NCBI GenBank assembly: GCA_029945625.1
Contig: JAQSCW010000010.1
Coordinates: 186,001-250,000 of the forward strand
Source of the DNA: a bacterium
GTDB taxonomy: Bacteria > Bacteroidota > Bacteroidia > B-17B0 > Aurantibacillaceae
Direction of reading: 5' to 3'
DNA length: 64,000 bases
Below, piece after piece: positions 42,244 to 50,664 of this stretch. Each line of letters starts with the position of its first letter. Position 1 is the stretch's first letter. The notes beneath the pieces were generated by a model. That model saw nothing but the letters and a program-made list of their open reading frames with translations, was not told the origin of the DNA and did no database searches. Both the position numbers and the translations under genes were made by a program.

Positions 42244-43257
42244 TTAATTGGCATCAAACTCCAATAAGGTATTGTTGCTGATGAGGGTGCCGTCGTTGTA
42301 GATGCTAATCTGCACATAGTCCCAGACTTTAGGAGAAAGGAGGTCGGGACTGGTAAGGCTGTAGTTATAGGGAATCTTGCCTTCCAGGATCTTAGTTAAG
42401 AGTTCTGTTTTCCAGGGTTCGCCCGATTTACTCAATACACTTTTTATGCTTTCGCGGAAAGAGGCTTCGGGAACCTTCAGATTCAAAACACAGAGTGCCG
42501 TTTCAATGGATAAATCGTTCTCAGGATTCTTTTCTGACAAAATATAATCTCTAATTAATGTCATGGGATGGATCTTTGAATACAGTGCACACAAGAGATC
42601 TTCGATCATGGCCTCTTGTTTGAAGACATACAGGTTTTTCTTCAAGTTGCCGGCAATAATACTATCCTGAACCAAAGAGGCACTGAGGCACATATAGTGA
42701 TTAAATATAGTAGGATTCTTAGAATTCATGATCGTTTGACCTTGAGAAAAAGTATGTAATTTTTCAAGGACCTTATCGCTGTTGAGCATGGTGGCCAAAA
42801 GCAAGGCATTGGAGGAGATAATCGGATCTTTTGATTTATGAGAATCCGCAAGCTGAATATAGGCGGTAGGATCCAGCATCAATTTCGACAGAAAATCTTT
42901 TGTTTTTTGCATTACCTGGATTTTACTCAGGTGAAACACATAATAATTTTGTTTAGGTGGCAGGTAATTCACCCCTACAAACGCATAGCCCAATTTTTTT
43001 TGCATGAGGTAGAAAAGCTGCACTTTCTCTTTTGCAGAATAATTCTTGTCGAGTAATACTTTTTTTAGGAGTCCGTTAAAGAAGTCGTCGTTAAAATAAT
43101 TTTCACGTTTGGTGGCATCTACCTGATCACGTAGAGTTTTTGAGATCTCGGCGTAAGAGTAGGTAGTTTCGAGGGTAAGTTTATTTATGTTCCTACCTTG
43201 TGAAAAGCCTGAAAGAGAAAATTGGATACAAAGGCAAAAAAGTAAAATTCTTTTCAT
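42244..43257 (-). CDS. Exported protein of unknown function
   Basis: A 337-residue protein with a clean signal peptide (MKRILLFCLCIQFSLSGFSQ) and a predominantly helical mature region with no domain I recognise. Leu-rich stretches such as NALLLATMLNSDKVLEKLHT and SIETALCVLNLKVPEASFRE hint at HEAT/ARM-like helical repeats. Same strand as hutU upstream (94-base gap) and DPP-IV downstream (103-base gap), so its transcription unit is unclear. Evidence for reality: signal peptide, length and absence of any competing frame. Confidence 0.65.
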   Translation of the reverse strand: MKRILLFCLCIQFSLSGFSQGRNINKLTLETTYSYAEISKTLRDQVDATKRENYFNDDFFNGLLKKVLLDKNYSAKEKVQLFYLMQKKLGYAFVGVNYLPPKQNYYVFHLSKIQVMQKTKDFLSKLMLDPTAYIQLADSHKSKDPIISSNALLLATMLNSDKVLEKLHTFSQGQTIMNSKNPTIFNHYMCLSASLVQDSIIAGNLKKNLYVFKQEAMIEDLLCALYSKIHPMTLIRDYILSEKNPENDLSIETALCVLNLKVPEASFRESIKSVLSKSGEPWKTELLTKILEGKIPYNYSLTSPDLLSPKVWDYVQISIYNDGTLISNNTLLEFDAN

Positions 43258-43351
43258 AAGATTTCTTCAATTCTAATTTAGGAAGGGAAAACGTTTGGTC
43301 GGCGTTCCATTTGTAATGTTTTACACATTACCTTTTTCATTAACGCCTCAT

Positions 43352-45358
43352 TTATAGTGGCCCATCCAGCAATGCATCATCCACTAAATTCGGCAGAGTT
43401 ACTTTCAGGTTGGGAGTTCTGGCCATTTCGCGCTTAATGGCAAAAAGGGCCTCTTCGTTTCTGGCCCAGCCCCGGCGGGCAATTCCATTGTTAACATCCC
43501 AAAACAGCATGCTTTCGAGGCGGCGATCTGCATCTTCGCTGCCATCGAGCACCAATCCGAATCCTCCGTTAATCACTTCTCCCCAACCCACACCTCCGCC
43601 ATTGTGCAAACTAATCCACGTGGCGCCGCGGAATGCATCCCCTGCAAAATTTTGCACGGCCATATCGGCTGTAAACTTACTGCCATCGTATATGTTTGAG
43701 GTTTCGCGGTAGGGGCTGTCGGTACCGCTTACGTCGTGGTGATCGCGCCCTAATACAACCGGGGCACTAATTTTTCCCACTCGTATGGCAGCATTAATTG
43801 CCTGAGCAATTTTGATCCTCCCTTCGCTATCGGCATAGAGAATTCTTGCTTGTGAGCCCACCACCAAATTGTTTTGCCCGGCCTCTTTAATCCACACAAT
43901 ATTATCATGGAGTTGCTGTTTGATTTCTGGTGGCGCAGTCTCGTAAATGGTTTCAAGCACCTGTTGAGCTAATTTATCGGTGGTAGCAAGATCGGCCGGA
44001 TCGGCTGAGGTACATACCCAACGGAAAGGACCAAATCCATAGTCGAAACACATTGGTCCCAGAATGTCCTGTACATAGGACCTGTATTTAAATTCCCCCT
44101 TTTCTTTGTTCTTAAACACATCCCCTCCTGCGCGCGATACTTCCAGCAAAAAGGCATTGCCGTAATCAAAAAAATACATGCCTTTTGTTGCGAGGGTATT
44201 TACCGCCTTAATGTGACGGACTAAGGAGTTCTGAACTTCTTTTTTAAATTGTTCAGGTTGTTCCGCCATCATCTGATTACTTTGTTCGAGAGAAAGTCCT
44301 ACCGGGTAGTATCCTCCCGCCCAAGGATTGTGCAGGGAGGTTTGATCGGTGCCAATATCCACTTTTATGTTTTCTTTCACTAATCGCTCCCATAGATCTA
44401 CTACGTTTCCCTGATAAGCCAAGCTGATGGCTTCTTTATTGAGTTGCGCTTTTTGAGTTCGCACAATCAGTTCGTTCAGGTCGGTATACACCTCATCCAC
44501 CCAGCCTTGCGAATGACGCGTGTTAACGGCTTTGGGATTTATTTCAGCCGTTATAGAAACAAGTCCCGCAATTTTTGCTGCTTTGGGTTGTGCGCCACTC
44601 ATACCACCCAAACCACAGGTAACAAATAATTTGCCTCTGCGCTCTTGTTCTGTTTTGAAAGTTTTTCGTGCAGCGTTCATTACTGTGATGGTTGTGCCAT
44701 GTACAATGCCCTGAGGACCTATGTACATAAAACTTCCCGCCGTCATTTGTCCGTATTGAGTTACACCCAGGGCATTGAACTTTTCCCAATCATCGGGTTT
44801 GCTGTAATTTGGAATCATCATGCCATTGGTGACTACCAGGCGCGGAGCTTCTTTATGCGAGGGAAACAAACCCAGAGGGTGACCACTATAGAGCACCAAT
44901 GTTTGCTCATTGGTCATGGTGCCCAGGTATTGCATGGTGAGCAGGTATTGGGCCCAGTTTTGGAAAACAGCGCCATTGCCGCCGTAGGTGATTAGTTCGT
45001 GGGGGTGCTGAGCCACCGCATAATCGAGGTTATTACTCAGCATGTGCATGATGGCCGCCGCTTGTGTTGAGGCGTTGGGATACTCTTGAATGGGCCGGGC
45101 AAAAATTTTATAATCCGGACGAAAGCGGTACATGTAAATTCGGCCGTAAGTTCTTAATTCTTCCGCAAATTCTTTGGCCAGTGTGGTGTGGTGTTTTTTG
45201 TCGAAATAACGTAGGGCATTTCTGATCGCCAGCTTTTTTTCTTCCTGCGTTAAGCTGTCTTTGCGTTTAGGCGCATGATTCACGGTTCGATCATATTCTT
45301 TTGGTTGAGGAAGAAGATCGGGAATCCCTTGTAAGACCTGTATTTTGAATTCGTTCAT
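43352..45358 (-). CDS. hutU: Urocanate hydratase
   Basis: Second enzyme of histidine degradation: adds water to urocanate to give imidazolone propionate, using tightly bound NAD+. 668 residues, the longer HutU form used in Bacteroidota rather than the roughly 555-residue proteobacterial form. Recognisable segments include ITYGGNGAVFQNWAQYLLTM, GHPLGLFPSHKEAPRLVVTN, FVTCGLGGMSGAQPKAAKIA and DVSGTDSPYRETSNIYDG. Histidine ammonia-lyase and imidazolonepropionase genes are not adjacent, so the pathway is scattered or lies outside the window. Preceded by DUF5522 and redoxin genes at short spacing. Confidence 0.93.
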   Translation of the reverse strand: MNEFKIQVLQGIPDLLPQPKEYDRTVNHAPKRKDSLTQEEKKLAIRNALRYFDKKHHTTLAKEFAEELRTYGRIYMYRFRPDYKIFARPIQEYPNASTQAAAIMHMLSNNLDYAVAQHPHELITYGGNGAVFQNWAQYLLTMQYLGTMTNEQTLVLYSGHPLGLFPSHKEAPRLVVTNGMMIPNYSKPDDWEKFNALGVTQYGQMTAGSFMYIGPQGIVHGTTITVMNAARKTFKTEQERRGKLFVTCGLGGMSGAQPKAAKIAGLVSITAEINPKAVNTRHSQGWVDEVYTDLNELIVRTQKAQLNKEAISLAYQGNVVDLWERLVKENIKVDIGTDQTSLHNPWAGGYYPVGLSLEQSNQMMAEQPEQFKKEVQNSLVRHIKAVNTLATKGMYFFDYGNAFLLEVSRAGGDVFKNKEKGEFKYRSYVQDILGPMCFDYGFGPFRWVCTSADPADLATTDKLAQQVLETIYETAPPEIKQQLHDNIVWIKEAGQNNLVVGSQARILYADSEGRIKIAQAINAAIRVGKISAPVVLGRDHHDVSGTDSPYRETSNIYDGSKFTADMAVQNFAGDAFRGATWISLHNGGGVGWGEVINGGFGLVLDGSEDADRRLESMLFWDVNNGIARRGWARNEEALFAIKREMARTPNLKVTLPNLVDDALLDGPL

Positions 45359-45382
45359 GGTGGCGTTACCTGTTTCTTGGTT

Positions 45383-45577
45383 TTAGTGAGACCCTGTTGT
45401 TGGAGCACCGGATGGATTCTTGTCAAAATTACCGGTTTTGGGATTGTAGCCGTAGGGGCAATGTTTGCATCCGCTTTTGCAGCAATAACCACGTTTTAGA
45501 TGGTATTTCTCTGTAAAAATGATGTAGCCTTCGGGACTGTAATAAAAATCTTCCGGCTCCAGTTCTTTAGTAAACAT
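45383..45577 (-). CDS. DUF5522 small Cys-rich protein
   Basis: A 64-residue cytoplasmic protein with the family motif GYCCKSGCKHCPYGYNP, four closely spaced cysteines plus a histidine that suggest a metal (Zn or Fe-S) site. The N-terminal PEDFYYSPEGYIIFTEKYHL is also typical of DUF5522. Function unknown. It sits 24 bases upstream of hutU and 27 bases after the redoxin gene, so it is probably part of a three-gene transcript. Confidence 0.8.
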   Translation of the reverse strand: MFTKELEPEDFYYSPEGYIIFTEKYHLKRGYCCKSGCKHCPYGYNPKTGNFDKNPSGAPTTGSH

Positions 45578-45604
45578 AGCGCCGCAAAGATAAGAATAAG
45601 CGAT

Positions 45605-46219
45605 TTATTCCAATCGTTTAATTGTGCAACCGATGGATTTTGTTTCTTGCTTTTTGGGGAGGTGATTTGTAACCAGGGCGCTGAGCGCATCTTTTAAAAA
45701 GGGTTCTTTAACGGCGGCCGGGTCTTTTACATTATCATCAATGGCACCTTTGTAAATAAGTACAGTGCCATTAAAAAGGAAACATTGCGGAGTTCGCCCC
45801 GCCCCGAAAGCGTCGGCTAAAGCACTTTTTTCATCCACGGTATAGGCGCATTGTAATTTTTGCGCGGCATGGTACTTTACCATTTCGTCAAAACTATCTT
45901 CTTCGTTACGCTGTGCTTCGTTGCTATTCACCAACACACAACCAATGCCGTTTGCCAGACAATAATCCGAATACTCTTTGATGCGGCCTGCACTTAGTTT
46001 CACGTATGGACAGGTATTGCATGAGAAAATGACCAGAAGGCCTTTTTCTTTTTTGATGTCATTCAGAGAGAGTTCTTTGCCTGACACATCTTTCATCCTG
46101 AATTCCGCCATCGGAATCGCTGAATTTAATGGGAGTTCTTCGGGCGGGGTGCTTACAAAAGAGAACAGGCCTGTGCATAGAAATAACAAAAGCAGTAGTG
46201 AGTGGTTTTTGATTTTCAT
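45605..46219 (-). CDS. Exported thioredoxin-fold (redoxin) protein
   Basis: A thioredoxin-fold protein of about 204 residues with an N-terminal hydrophobic signal (KNHSLLLLLFLCTGLFSF). The redox motif is CNTCPYV, the pattern of AhpC/TSA-like thioredoxin family proteins, followed by GRTPQCFLF, the cis-Pro loop, and DDNVKDPAAVKEPFLKDAL. Probably a periplasmic thiol oxidoreductase. ATG 46219 is preferred: the -7-like TAACTTTG at 46248-46241 (minus strand) would put transcription start near 46234, ruling out an ATG at 46243; ATG 46225 is a close alternative. Confidence 0.8.
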   Translation of the reverse strand: MKIKNHSLLLLLFLCTGLFSFVSTPPEELPLNSAIPMAEFRMKDVSGKELSLNDIKKEKGLLVIFSCNTCPYVKLSAGRIKEYSDYCLANGIGCVLVNSNEAQRNEEDSFDEMVKYHAAQKLQCAYTVDEKSALADAFGAGRTPQCFLFNGTVLIYKGAIDDNVKDPAAVKEPFLKDALSALVTNHLPKKQETKSIGCTIKRLE

Positions 46220-46408
46220 GATCATCGGTTTGTTGTTACTCAAAGTTAGGGTATTAATTATACAAAACTAGGGCGTATGCTGTTAAATGTTTTTTTTACG
46301 AAAAGCACTGTTCGTCGAAACAAATAATTATAGGGCAAGGTTCGAGGTAAAAAAACAAAATAGGAAACAAAAAATTGAAAACAACGTATGCGTTAAAGGA
46401 ACCGAGAT

Positions 46409-47413
46409 TTATTTCCCCGTCTTACTCCCATCATAAGCCCATTTCACATAAATGGCTCCCCAGGTAAATCCACCGCCAAAAGCAGAAAGTATGAGGTTGT
46501 CTCCTTTGCGAAGTTGTTTTTCATAATCCCAAAGTAATAATGGGATGGTGCCTGAAGTGGTGTTTCCGTAACGTTCAATGTTCATCATCACTTTTTCCGG
46601 ACCAATACCCATTCTGGAGGAAGTGGCATCAATAATGCGCTTATTGGCCTGATGGGCTACCAGCCATTTCACATCTTCGGCTTTTATGTGATTTTTTTCC
46701 ATAATCCGGGCGCTTACCTCAGCCATATTGTAAACCGCGTGCTTAAAAACGGCTTGACCCTCCTGATACACATAGTGCATTTTTTTATCAATGGTATCGT
46801 GACTTGGCGGACGTAAAGAACCACCGGCTTTCATGTGAAGGTGGGTAGCACCTTTTCCATCGGCGTGCAAAACAAAGTCCATAACACCCAGATTTTCTTC
46901 GGTGGGTTCTAACAACACTGCTCCGGCGCCATCACCAAAGATCACGCAGGTGGTGCGATCGGTATAATCTACAATACGGCTCATCATATCGGCACCTACC
47001 ACTACTACTTTTTTATACTTCCCGGTTTCGATAAACTGAGAGCCTGTTGATAAACCATAGAGAAAGCCTGAACAAGCTGCGCCGAGATCAAAACCCCAGG
47101 CGTTTTTTGCGCCGATTTTTGCGCAGATCAAATTGGAGGTAGAAGGGAAAATCAGATCTCCGGTTACCGTGCCGCAGATCAGCAAATCAATTTCTTCAGG
47201 GCTAATGCCGCGCTTCTTACATAATAATTTAACGGCCTCCACCGCCATGTCGGAAGTTGCTTTATCGGGATCGTTTTCAATGTGCCGTTCCCTGATTCCT
47301 GTACGACTGGTGATCCACTCGTCGGTGGTATCAATCATTTTTTCAAGGTCGTGGTTGGAAAGAATGTTTTCCGGCACAAATCCTGCAATGGAAGTGATAG
47401 CTGCTCTGATCAT
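46409..47413 (-). CDS. fabH: Beta-ketoacyl-ACP synthase III
   Basis: Starts fatty acid synthesis by condensing acetyl-CoA (or a branched acyl-CoA) with malonyl-ACP. 334 residues with the Cys-His-Asn triad: C114 in AACSGFLYG, H254 in VAHQANKR and N284 in YGNTTSGT. Its ATG overlaps the plsX stop by one base (TAATG), so it is coupled to phospholipid synthesis. No terminator is visible after it before the redoxin gene region. Confidence 0.97.
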   Translation of the reverse strand: MIRAAITSIAGFVPENILSNHDLEKMIDTTDEWITSRTGIRERHIENDPDKATSDMAVEAVKLLCKKRGISPEEIDLLICGTVTGDLIFPSTSNLICAKIGAKNAWGFDLGAACSGFLYGLSTGSQFIETGKYKKVVVVGADMMSRIVDYTDRTTCVIFGDGAGAVLLEPTEENLGVMDFVLHADGKGATHLHMKAGGSLRPPSHDTIDKKMHYVYQEGQAVFKHAVYNMAEVSARIMEKNHIKAEDVKWLVAHQANKRIIDATSSRMGIGPEKVMMNIERYGNTTSGTIPLLLWDYEKQLRKGDNLILSAFGGGFTWGAIYVKWAYDGSKTGK

Positions 47414-48351
47414 TACTGAAAGGTTTGCATTATTTTATCGTTCAATTTGGCGTCAATAACCTCTTTTGCCAAAATTAGCATATTCTTAAATGCTAATGAG
47501 CTGGAGATGCCGTGACCTATTAACACGTTTGAATTAATTCCTAGAACCGGAGTGCCTCCATAAAGTTCGTAATTGAACTTATCAAAATAGTCATCGCTGC
47601 GGTTACGACTTTTAATTAAGTCGTAAAACGCCTCGGCGGTTTTTAACAGGATGTTGCCAACAAATCCCTCGCAAACAATCACATCGGCTTTATCGCTAAA
47701 GACCTCGCGGCCTTCAATATTTCCAACAAAATTAAAATCTTTCGATTCTTTCATTAAGGCATGTGTAGCTTGCGACACAAGGTTTCCCTTTTCGGGTTCT
47801 TCCCCAATATTGAGCAGGCCAACTCGCGGGTTTTCGATCTTATAAACTTCTTTGGCGCAGATAGAACCTAAAATACCGAATTGATAAAGCACATCGGGTT
47901 TGCAATCAGCATTGGTTCCCACATCGAGAACGATTCCAAACCCACCGTTTTCTCTAGGAAGGATGGAGGTGATGCAAGGGCGAATCACGCCCGGAATGGC
48001 CTTTACGGTGAACATGGAGCCAACCAACATGGCACCTGTATTCCCGGAACTGCAAAAGGCATCAATTTGTTTTTCTTTCAATAATTTAAATCCTAAAAAG
48101 ATACTGCTATTTGGTTTCTGTGAAAAGGCTTTCGTAGGATGTTCTCCCATTGCGATAACTTCGGTAGTGTGAACATAGTCGAACTGTTCAGGATCGATCT
48201 GGTTTTTTAAAAAATAATCTTTTGCAAGTTGACTGTCACCAATCAACACGAGTCTCACTTCTTTGGGCAACTCCTTTGCCGCCAGTACAACCCCTTCCAG
48301 GCAGTTTTTTGGGGCAAAATCGCCACCCAAAATATCAAAGCCAATTTTCAT
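47413..48351 (-). CDS. plsX: Phosphate acyltransferase PlsX
   Basis: Converts acyl-ACP to acyl-phosphate, the acyl donor for the first step of phospholipid synthesis. 312 residues from the ATG of MKIGFDILGGDFAPKN, the natural N-terminus (an ATG 33 bases upstream would add a non-family extension). Signatures: AFCSSGNTGAMLVGSMF, LDVGTNADCKPDVLYQFG and VGLLNIGEEPEKGN. Peripheral membrane enzyme. It would usually follow rpmF directly; here a sensor kinase gene intervenes. Confidence 0.96.
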   Translation of the reverse strand: MKIGFDILGGDFAPKNCLEGVVLAAKELPKEVRLVLIGDSQLAKDYFLKNQIDPEQFDYVHTTEVIAMGEHPTKAFSQKPNSSIFLGFKLLKEKQIDAFCSSGNTGAMLVGSMFTVKAIPGVIRPCITSILPRENGGFGIVLDVGTNADCKPDVLYQFGILGSICAKEVYKIENPRVGLLNIGEEPEKGNLVSQATHALMKESKDFNFVGNIEGREVFSDKADVIVCEGFVGNILLKTAEAFYDLIKSRNRSDDYFDKFNYELYGGTPVLGINSNVLIGHGISSSLAFKNMLILAKEVIDAKLNDKIMQTFQ

Positions 48352-48440
48352 ACGAATGATCTGAAAGTTTTTTCTAAACCACAATAATACAATTTTATAC
48401 GGTTAAAAACACCTCAAAAAAACCTTGCATGTGCGAAAAA

Positions 48441-49688
48441 TTAATTGAGGTCAAAATTGAGCTCAATTCTAGCGCCACCTCGCGTCATAAAGGCCACTTT
48501 GCCATCAATCTGTTCGGTGAGTGTTTTGATCAAAAAGACGCCCAAAGAGAGATTTTCAGCCTCCGGATTAAACGATTCGGGGAAGCCCGGGCCGTTATCC
48601 TGGATGGTTACCGTTACATGGTTGTTGTTTTCCCGTATGCTAACATAGAAATTACCTTTTTCCGGCGACGCCGAGCGGTAGGCGTATTTGATGCTATTTG
48701 TCACTATTTCGTTAAGGATAAGGCCTAGGGGAATAGATTTAGCTATTGGGAGAATAATTGTATCATATTCTTGTGTGATCTGAACTTTTCGTGCAAGGTT
48801 ATAGGAATTGAATAGCTCCAGAATAAGTTCGGAAGCATATTGACCGAGATCGAGATTCTTAAGTTCGGTATTTTCATACAACATTCGGTGAACAAGTGCC
48901 ATACTCATAATCCGCGCCTTGCTGTCGCCGATGATCTCTTTAGCTTCTTCGTTGGAAGTGGCATCATCTTGCAAATTCAAGAGTCCCGAAATAATGGCTA
49001 AATTGTTCTTCACCCGATGATGGAGTTCGGCAAGTAAGATCTCTTTTTCCTTTAGAGAAACGTTTACTTCCTCCTTTGCTACGGTGAGGTCTTTGTTTTG
49101 AGTTAGGATCTCATTGCTTTGCTGCAAAATGAGACGGTTGAGCAAGAAGCTGAGTGTGGCCGTGATTATGGCTGAAATAAACATATCGTAATACCACATT
49201 ACTTTTATTTCTTCCGCACTAAGCGTTTTTACCTCAATAAAACGGACCTTCACAAACATGCTCAGACTAAAACCTACAGCACAAATGAGCGAATGGAAGA
49301 GAAAATACTTGTCTTTGAAAGTGGGGTTGTTAAGTAGCACCACGCTCACGATCAGCGGAAAGTAAAACAAGTAAGCACCAACCTCAAGAGGGTATTGTTG
49401 ATTGAGATAGAAAATAGAAGCGTTTACGTTCAAACTGAAGAGCACAAACGAGGCGCCCGGCATGTGAAGCTTGCTCAGAACTAACGAGAGAAGTGTAAGT
49501 ACAAGAAAAAGGGAAACAGGCCCCGCCGCAAAATTGGAACCGAGAATAAAATAATTGCTGTAACCAATGATGAGAAAACAGGCGCAAATAACATTCAGGA
49601 AATTTACAGTCTTGATCTTTCTACGATCGTGAGGAAGCAAAACTTCGCTAATTCCAAAATTAATAACCGAGTCGAATAACTTTTTCAA
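48441..49688 (-). CDS. Sensor histidine kinase, HisKA_2/HWE type
   Basis: A 415-residue membrane kinase: six or so transmembrane helices (about 28-185) with little extracytoplasmic loop, a short coiled coil (190-215), a HisKA_2 dimerisation domain with the phospho-acceptor histidine in LLAELHHRVKNNLAIISGLL (H223/H224) and a HATPase_c domain (NEIVTNSIKYAY, DNGPGFP, GVFLIKTL). No response regulator gene is adjacent. It starts at TTG 49688, 22 bases after the rpmF terminator, and is wedged between rpmF and plsX. A sensor of membrane state is a tempting but unsupported idea. Confidence 0.88.
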   Translation of the reverse strand: MKKLFDSVINFGISEVLLPHDRRKIKTVNFLNVICACFLIIGYSNYFILGSNFAAGPVSLFLVLTLLSLVLSKLHMPGASFVLFSLNVNASIFYLNQQYPLEVGAYLFYFPLIVSVVLLNNPTFKDKYFLFHSLICAVGFSLSMFVKVRFIEVKTLSAEEIKVMWYYDMFISAIITATLSFLLNRLILQQSNEILTQNKDLTVAKEEVNVSLKEKEILLAELHHRVKNNLAIISGLLNLQDDATSNEEAKEIIGDSKARIMSMALVHRMLYENTELKNLDLGQYASELILELFNSYNLARKVQITQEYDTIILPIAKSIPLGLILNEIVTNSIKYAYRSASPEKGNFYVSIRENNNHVTVTIQDNGPGFPESFNPEAENLSLGVFLIKTLTEQIDGKVAFMTRGGARIELNFDLN

Positions 49689-49710
49689 AGTCCGGAAATA
49701 AATAGAAATG

Positions 49711-49737
49711 TAAAAAAGCAGGCAACAAGGCCTGCTA
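49711..49737 (-). terminator. Intrinsic terminator after rpmF
   Basis: Minus strand AGCAGGC, loop CTTGTT, GCCTGCT then TTTTTA: a perfect 7-bp stem with T-run, 30 bases after the rpmF stop and directly before the kinase start. It should separate the DUF177-rpmF transcript from the kinase-plsX-fabH genes, or attenuate it. Confidence 0.8.
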
Positions 49738-49766
49738 ATAAGAATTACAAGTAAGAGGATTACAGA

Positions 49767-49952
49767 TTAGGCTTTTTTCTCCATTACTACGTTTCCTTTG
49801 TAGTAAAGTTTTCCTTCAAACCAATGTGCGCGGTGCATTAAATGAGCTTCTCCGGTTGTTGAGTCTTTGGAGATGGTCATCGAAGGCGCTTTATAAGTCG
49901 AACGACGGGAGTCCCTGCGGGAACGTGATAATTTTCGTTTTGGATTTGGCAT
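49767..49952 (-). CDS. rpmF: 50S ribosomal protein L32
   Basis: A 61-residue basic ribosomal protein. N-terminus [20 protein letters not shown] and the C-terminal [20 protein letters not shown] are diagnostic. The zinc-binding Cys pairs seen in some L32 proteins are absent (C-minus form), as is usual here. It follows the DUF177 gene by 11 bases, the widespread yceD-rpmF arrangement. Confidence 0.97.
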   Translation of the reverse strand: MPNPKRKLSRSRRDSRRSTYKAPSMTISKDSTTGEAHLMHRAHWFEGKLYYKGNVVMEKKA

Positions 49953-49963
49953 GATTTCTAATT

Positions 49964-50497
49964 TTAATTTTTATTAAACTTTATTTTATTTAATTGTTCC
50001 CATATAGGGTTATTTGGCTCTTCCCCTTCATCAGGTTCAGCGGCCAGATTAGTTAGTTTATCCAGTACGTCATAGTCGCATCGAAATCTTGTTTCATCAA
50101 GTTCACAAGGCACACGCCGCGCAGGAATAGCTAAAATAATGTATTCGTATAAATAGTGCGATACGTCAAATTCGTCTTGCCCCTCAGCAATTACCAATAT
50201 TTCATCGGTGCTTTCACTTGGTTGTCCGTGTTTGATTACCAGATCTTCACTGGCATCTACCGGGTAATCGAAATACTTCAAACAGCGATCACAATCAACA
50301 CCAATGGTGCCAACAATGTCGAAGTGCAGTTGTAAAAGATTGTTTTGCTTGGTAAGCAAGGCATTTACTTTCAGTTCTGCTTTCTGAATCTCACTATTTT
50401 CAATCTTACTAAAGAACGTATCGTTTACATCAAATTCAAATTCGTGTAAACCAACAGGCAGGCCGCCAAACTGTATTATGTACTGACTTTTGCCCAT
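49964..50497 (-). CDS. DUF177 (YceD) family protein
   Basis: A 177-residue protein of the YceD family, which in bacteria and plastids is linked to 23S rRNA accumulation and ribosome assembly and is almost always next to rpmF. Signatures: a DCDRCL motif in the middle and a C-terminal [15 protein letters not shown] segment; the tail is acidic. It is the first gene of the operon, transcribed from the promoter at 50521-50550. Confidence 0.88.
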   Translation of the reverse strand: MGKSQYIIQFGGLPVGLHEFEFDVNDTFFSKIENSEIQKAELKVNALLTKQNNLLQLHFDIVGTIGVDCDRCLKYFDYPVDASEDLVIKHGQPSESTDEILVIAEGQDEFDVSHYLYEYIILAIPARRVPCELDETRFRCDYDVLDKLTNLAAEPDEGEEPNNPIWEQLNKIKFNKN

Positions 50498-50520
50498 GTC
50501 CTCTTTTTTAAAAAGGACTG

Positions 50521-50550
50521 CAAATATAGGCTTTTTGTTTGATTTGCAAA
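50521..50550 (-). promoter_or_regulatory. Bacteroidota-type promoter for DUF177-rpmF
   Basis: Minus strand TTTG (50550-50547), an 18-nt spacer and TATATTTG (50528-50521), a perfect -7 element. Transcription would start near 50514, giving a short leader of about 17 nt to the ATG. Confidence 0.7.
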
Positions 50551-50664
50551 AATATGATGGGCAAAAAGCCTCTCTGAATGCTGATTATTTGCAAAAAGGG
50601 AAGGACGTTGCTTTCAAAATGTGGAATTTTACGCCATTCATCTTCAAAAAGCCGAATATTGGCC

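Noticed and set aside
43303..43351. GTAATGT/ACATTAC hairpin as a hutU terminator
   Set aside because: Only a 7-bp AT-rich stem and no T-run on the minus strand; too weak to call.
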